Below are positions 60,771 to 64,000 of a stretch of DNA of 64,000 nt, one piece after another (the stretch's first letter is position 1; each line of letters begins with the position of its first letter). The DNA is from CAIWAH01 sp043755815 (lineage in GTDB: Bacteria; Verrucomicrobiota; Verrucomicrobiia; Limisphaerales; UBA9464), in the NCBI GenBank assembly GCA_043755815.1, contig JAYUSF010000224.1, positions 20,294-84,293 on the forward strand. Direction: 5' to 3'. The position numbers were made by a program, and so were the translations under genes. Under the pieces are notes generated by a model. The model was not told where the DNA came from. It saw nothing but the letters and a program-made list of their open reading frames with translations, and made no database searches.

Positions 60771-61343
60771 GTGCCGCGCACTGGCGACCACTACCTCCCG
60801 CGCTTGCCCCGTGAATACTATCTGGGCGATGCGGCGGTCCACTGGACGCTGGCCACCTACGACCGCAATGCCATCCGACTGGACGGTGAATTCCATCTGC
60901 GTTTCCGGGAACTCCTCCTCCACACGCAGGTCCGCGAAGGGCTGTTCTGCCCGACCTACTGCGTGATGACGGATCATGTGCATCTGATCTGGATGGGGCT
61001 GCGCTTCGATTCGGATCAACTCACCGGCATGGCCTTCCTGCGGACGCATCTCGAACCGTTGCTGGCTCCTATCCGCTTTCAACCGCAGGCGCATGATCAT
61101 GTCTTTGGGCAGGACGAACGGCGGAGGAATGCCTTCGCCGAGACCCGTAGCTACGTATTGTTGAATCCGGTTCGAGCTGAGCTGGTGTCGCGCCAAGGCG
61201 ATTGGGCGTATTGCGGCTGCGTGGTTCCCGGCTACCCAAAGCTTCATCCCATGGAAGACGGCTTCTGGCAGAAGTTCTGGCGGCTGTATCTACAGCAAAG
61301 GGAGCCCGGCGCCGGTGATCGGAAACTTCCACCGAGAAGTTAG
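60771..61343 (+). CDS. REP-associated tyrosine transposase (RAYT, Y1/IS200-like)
   Basis: A 190-residue Y1 transposase with the HUH motif in CVMTDHVHLIWMGL and the catalytic Tyr in ETRSYVLLNPVRAELV. The N-terminus PRTGDHYLPRLPREYYLGD and C-terminus WRLYLQQRE fit the verrucomicrobial RAYT type. GTG at 60771 has AGGAG five bases upstream; an in-frame ATG at 60630 would add 47 residues that run through the palindrome and is less likely. It is flanked by palindromes on both sides, as RAYT genes are. It acts on single-stranded hairpins and spreads them. Confidence 0.88.
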   Translation: MPRTGDHYLPRLPREYYLGDAAVHWTLATYDRNAIRLDGEFHLRFRELLLHTQVREGLFCPTYCVMTDHVHLIWMGLRFDSDQLTGMAFLRTHLEPLLAPIRFQPQAHDHVFGQDERRRNAFAETRSYVLLNPVRAELVSRQGDWAYCGCVVPGYPKLHPMEDGFWQKFWRLYLQQREPGAGDRKLPPRS

Positions 61344-61364
61344 CACCTCCTCACGTCGGCTTCG
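61342..61364. repeat. RAYT-associated palindrome arm, 3' side
   Basis: AGCACCTCCTCACGTCGGCT (61342-61361) repeats the right arm of the other palindromes. It overlaps the RAYT stop. Read on the minus strand it supplies the last codons and the TGA stop of the neighbouring NnrS-like gene (GSKPT, stop). Confidence 0.8.
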
Positions 61365-62574
61365 AACCGGCAATGCCACCCGCACTCCTGACCGTCCGGT
61401 TCCTCCGGTTCCGGGCGAGGTTCCCTGCGATTGCACTCGCGGTGTTCACCAAGAACACACCCAAAGCCACGGCATTGATGATTCCACCCCATTGACGGAG
61501 GGGAACGGATTCCAACAGGTCACCGCTCACCCGGAGCAGCAGCGAGGCGTGCAGCAGGCCGAGGTGAACGTAGAAACGGGGACGCCACACGGCGGTCAAC
61601 CCCAGCACGGACGGGAAGATCACCGGCGCGTGGCCGAAGATCATTGAGAAGACAAAGCCGACGAAGAAGGCGTGGAGCGCTGCGTCGTAGGCGAAGCCCG
61701 CCGTCAGCGGCGCCAAACCCGCCAACAGGGCACCCGAGACGGCCAGCCAGCCGAAGCCGCCCAGAAGGCTGAGCGCCATGAACCGCGCCAACCCCGGTTG
61801 CCGGACCGTGCGCCGGGCCAGGTCGAACCGTGCCAGCCACAGCGCCAGGGCGACCATGCCCACACCGATCAGGCGCTGGCCGTGGAACTCGTTCACCCGC
61901 GTCAGAAGCATGCCCGTGAGAAAGATCTGCGCGGAGACATAAAACAGAGGCCGGGCCGCCGGCTCCGTTTTCTGGAAACGGCTCAGGTCAATCCGCTCAC
62001 CGATGATCGTGAGCCCGAGGAAGCCGATCCACCACGGCACGATGCCGGGCAGCGGTTGGCCGGCCAGCCAAAGCACGTTGCCCACGAGCCAGGCCAGCGC
62101 CCCGACGCTCATGGTCACGGTAAACAGTTCGTAGCGCAGTTGGATGACCCGGAGCGTGACCGCGAAGAAGATCGCGCTGCCCACGACGATTTGCAGCACG
62201 CCGTAGAGCAGCGGTCCGCCGGTGACGATATGCGCCCCGCCGGCCCCGATCAGGAGCGGGGCAAGATACGGCCAGCGGTCGGGCAGGCCCACGGCGCGTT
62301 CCAGCGAGATGACGGTGCCCAGAAAGGCGCAGACCATCAGCGGCCCATGCAGGAGCACCCAGTCGGTGCGCACGAAGGGCAGTTCAACCGGCAGGCGGAC
62401 CAGACCGCCCAGCACGGCGCACACAAGTGCGGCGAGGCCCAAGCCGAGCAGTGGCACCCGGGACCAGCGGATGCCGGGAGTCGGGATGGCACGGTGGGCG
62501 GCCTCCCCCGGAAGCCGCTCCAGCGGGTTGCGGGGCAACCGGCCCACGGTTGCGGGCGGCAGCGCAGTTTTCAT
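61351..62574 (-). CDS. NnrS-like multi-span membrane protein
   Basis: A 407-residue protein with about 12 membrane spans and conserved His residues (LLHGPLMVCAFLGTVISLER, NEFHGQRLIG, ALHAFFVGFVFSMIFGHAPV), as in NnrS and haem-copper-oxidase-like proteins. Its role may be in copper or nitric-oxide metabolism. The ATG at 62574 overlaps the SCO1 stop (ATGA). The N-terminal 30 residues (VGRLPRNPLERLPGEAAHRA) come from a family A palindrome, and the C-terminus from a RAYT palindrome, so both ends of the gene have been touched by repeats. Confidence 0.65.
   Translation of the reverse strand: MKTALPPATVGRLPRNPLERLPGEAAHRAIPTPGIRWSRVPLLGLGLAALVCAVLGGLVRLPVELPFVRTDWVLLHGPLMVCAFLGTVISLERAVGLPDRWPYLAPLLIGAGGAHIVTGGPLLYGVLQIVVGSAIFFAVTLRVIQLRYELFTVTMSVGALAWLVGNVLWLAGQPLPGIVPWWIGFLGLTIIGERIDLSRFQKTEPAARPLFYVSAQIFLTGMLLTRVNEFHGQRLIGVGMVALALWLARFDLARRTVRQPGLARFMALSLLGGFGWLAVSGALLAGLAPLTAGFAYDAALHAFFVGFVFSMIFGHAPVIFPSVLGLTAVWRPRFYVHLGLLHASLLLRVSGDLLESVPLRQWGGIINAVALGVFLVNTASAIAGNLARNRRNRTVRSAGGIAGSKPT
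62494..62548. repeat. Palindromic repeat, family A, copy 3 (inside a gene)
   Basis: GTGGGCGGCCTCCCCCGGAA through GGTTGCGGGGCAACCGGCCC, then AC, is a reversed copy of the family A palindrome at 23148 and 39576. It lies within the NnrS-like reading frame and encodes residues about 10-28. Confidence 0.75.
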
Positions 62575-63254
62575 GGGGCGGACTTGAACGCCTTTTCCAA
62601 GGCCTTCACCGAGTCCTCGGGGCCGGTGTTCAGGCCGACCTGCTGGCGGATGACTTCGCCGGTGGCGTTGAGGATCGTGATGACGTTGGAGTGAGCGAAC
62701 TGCCCGCGGGCATCCTTCTGGTAGTTGATACCGAGGAGGGCGGCGAGTTCCCGGACGTCGTCGGGCTTGCCGGTGAGCAGCGACCAGTGCTCCGTGCCCA
62801 GCTTGTGCGTCTGCCGATAGGCCGCAAGGGCGGCGGGCGTGTCGCGTTCGGTGTCGAAACTCACCAGCAGGAAATCCACGCGGTCGCGCAGGGATTCCGG
62901 CAGCGCCGCCTGAATCTTCTGCATGTCGTGCACGATGATCGGGCAGGCGTATTCGCACTGCGTGAAGAACAGGCCAACGACCTGTGCCCGGCCCTGGAAC
63001 ACGCCCAGCTTGACCGGTCGGCCGACGTCGGAGGTCCACGTCGAGTCGAGCTGGAACAACGATTTGTCCGAGTAGGGGGCGTTGGTCAGCGCCTTGCGAC
63101 AGCAGGGGGGGAGATTGGTGGAGTCGCCTGCGGCGATGAAGGCGCTCAGGAATAGCCAATGACCAACGACCAATGAGCAAAGCAAGGGGGCAAGACGCGG
63201 CGGCACAGGAACGGTTGGGTCATTGGTCATTGGAGCTTGGTCCTTCGTTTTCAC
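62571..63254 (-). CDS. SCO1/SenC-family copper chaperone
   Basis: A 227-residue exported protein with a thioredoxin-like fold: VGLFFTQCEYACPIIVHDM (C-x3-C copper site), VSFDTERDTPAALAAYR, and the third ligand His in GQFAHSNVITIL. An N-terminal hydrophobic span (LLCSLVVGHWLFLSAFIAAG) anchors or exports it. SCO proteins load copper into Cu-A and related centres. It is coupled by four-base overlaps to the upstream formylglycine-enzyme-like gene and the downstream NnrS-like gene. Confidence 0.92.
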   Translation of the reverse strand: MKTKDQAPMTNDPTVPVPPRLAPLLCSLVVGHWLFLSAFIAAGDSTNLPPCCRKALTNAPYSDKSLFQLDSTWTSDVGRPVKLGVFQGRAQVVGLFFTQCEYACPIIVHDMQKIQAALPESLRDRVDFLLVSFDTERDTPAALAAYRQTHKLGTEHWSLLTGKPDDVRELAALLGINYQKDARGQFAHSNVITILNATGEVIRQQVGLNTGPEDSVKALEKAFKSAP

Positions 63255-64000
63255 AGCTTCGACGGGTTTTCGGCAAGGGTCCGCGCAGGCCCATCCTGTG
63301 CACAGCGGAAACCGAGATTGTGGAGGGTGTAAGCGGCCTTGAGCGAGCTGCGGAGGCCGAACCGCATGAACGCGGGGTAATTGCTGCGGTCGCTCGCGCC
63401 CTGCGAACCCGCCCCGCAGAAGAGCGAGCGCTCAATGCCGGTGTCGCCCCGGGCGTCACCGGTGATGAGGGCGGAGTTGAAGTCACTGGTCCACTCCCAC
63501 ACGAGGCCGTGCAGGTTGCGGAGGCCGAAGACATTGGTCGGACCCGATTGCGCGGCGGGCAGCACCAGCGGCGTGGGCGAGCCATACCAACGCGCGATGG
63601 CGCGGCGATATTCGGGATCGGCCGCTCCATCGGGACGCGAAAAGCCGGCGCCGGCGGCAAGCTCCCACTCGGCCGTGGCGGGCAGTCGTTTGCCGCGCCA
63701 GGCCGCATACGCCTTCGCGGCGAACCACGAGACGTTCACGACGGGCTGTTCGGCGAGCGGTTCGGTGTTCGGGCCGAGTTCCGTGTCGCCCTTCCACTGG
63801 GCAAGGTAAGCCGGATCGGCAAAGAGGCGCTTCACCTGGGAGCGCCGCCACTTCGGATTGGCGCGGACGAATTCGAGGAACTCGCCGTTGGTCACCGGCG
63901 CCGAGTCGAGAAGGAAGCCGCCGACCGGAACCTCCTTGAGGTCGTCCGGGCTGCGAAACAGGGGACGATAGATGCCCGCCGGCACGAGGACCATGCCGGC
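63251..64000 (-). CDS. Formylglycine-generating-enzyme-family (SUMF1) protein, cut by window end
   Basis: At least 248 residues of an FGE-sulfatase domain: VLVPAGIYRPLF, VTNGEFLEFVRANPKW, PVVNVSWFAAKAYAAWRGKR, LPATAEWELAAG, NVFGLRNLHGLVWEWTSDFN and the ending NLGFRC. The open frame runs to the window end, so the N-terminus (probably with a signal peptide) is missing. Without visible copper-binding Cys pairs, it is more likely a binding or assembly factor than a true formylglycine maker. Its stop overlaps the SCO1 start (ATGA). The operon resembles accessory genes of copper nitrite reductase clusters, judged from memory. Confidence 0.85.
   Translation of the reverse strand, partial: AGMVLVPAGIYRPLFRSPDDLKEVPVGGFLLDSAPVTNGEFLEFVRANPKWRRSQVKRLFADPAYLAQWKGDTELGPNTEPLAEQPVVNVSWFAAKAYAAWRGKRLPATAEWELAAGAGFSRPDGAADPEYRRAIARWYGSPTPLVLPAAQSGPTNVFGLRNLHGLVWEWTSDFNSALITGDARGDTGIERSLFCGAGSQGASDRSNYPAFMRFGLRSSLKAAYTLHNLGFRCAQDGPARTLAENPSKL

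Noticed and set aside
1..64000. tRNA, rRNA, CRISPR arrays, prophage or conjugative genes
   Set aside because: No cloverleaf, spacer-repeat array or phage structural gene was recognised anywhere in the window by eye.

Overview
The window is GC-rich chromosomal DNA that looks like a Verrucomicrobiota genome, probably the Pedosphaera/Limisphaera side. The signs are two prepilin-like proteins with an [20 protein letters not shown]-type N-terminus and an H...DGHV motif, an exosortase/PEP-CTERM system, a fused CWC-DUF5522 cysteine-rich protein, a verrucomicrobial-type RAYT transposase, and secreted proteins ending in a 'YxLExSxDxxxW ... FFRLK' block. No tRNA, rRNA, CRISPR array or prophage was seen. 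The assignment is inferred from protein style only.

Layout. 1-7119 (+): the end of a serine acetyltransferase and a GNAT gene, then a surface/exopolysaccharide block with an exosortase, a free EpsI protein, a second exosortase fused to EpsI, an undecaprenyl-phosphate sugar transferase and a UDP-glucuronate decarboxylase. 7144-11126: small membrane and TPR proteins, an EboD/AroB-like cyclase and a stand-alone CoaB-like protein. 11190-12918 (-): the rpsP-khpA-trmD-rplS operon, without rimM, closed by a UUCG-tetraloop terminator. 13019-21711 (-): a membrane protein, miaB and a 2,199-residue secreted delta-60/Calx-beta protein. 21902-23116 (+): a DUF1015 protein.

23239-29450 (-) holds two riboswitch-controlled transcripts in tandem. 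The first has a c-di-AMP (ydaO/yuaA) riboswitch leading a small membrane protein and the potassium transporter kup. The second has a cobalamin riboswitch, with a terminator-like expression platform, leading three genes: a PEP-CTERM surface protein, a chimera of a cysteine-rich CWC-DUF5522 module with an exported beta-sandwich, and a prepilin-like protein. No corrinoid transporter or enzyme is nearby. This B12-responsive surface operon is the strongest candidate for an undescribed system here, and the exosortases at the start of the window could sort its first product.

29598-44941: a zinc-ribbon protein, a nucleotidyltransferase, folC, polX, a metallo-hydrolase, a gingipain-like secreted protein, an mlaE-F-D lipid transport operon, LysE and Gdx exporters and a WPF-repeat protein. 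45184-51995 (+): a membrane-lipid modification cluster (DUF1365, two cyclopropane-synthase-like methyltransferases, DUF1475, DUF1295) with a PQQ propeller and a ferredoxin-like protein. 52054-59707: a metallo-beta-lactamase-fold protein, a eukaryote-like GH84 O-GlcNAcase, gatA, an HU-family gene, a prepilin-like gene and hisS. 59961-64000: a nuclease-like protein, a RAYT transposase flanked by its palindromes, then an NnrS-like, SCO1 and formylglycine-enzyme-like operon running off the window, of the type that accompanies copper enzymes.

Small palindromic repeats are a second theme. The palindrome flanking the RAYT gene is also inserted in frame inside the second methyltransferase gene and supplies the stop codon of the membrane gene beside the RAYT. 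Another palindrome family occurs at three places, once forming the N-terminus of a protein.
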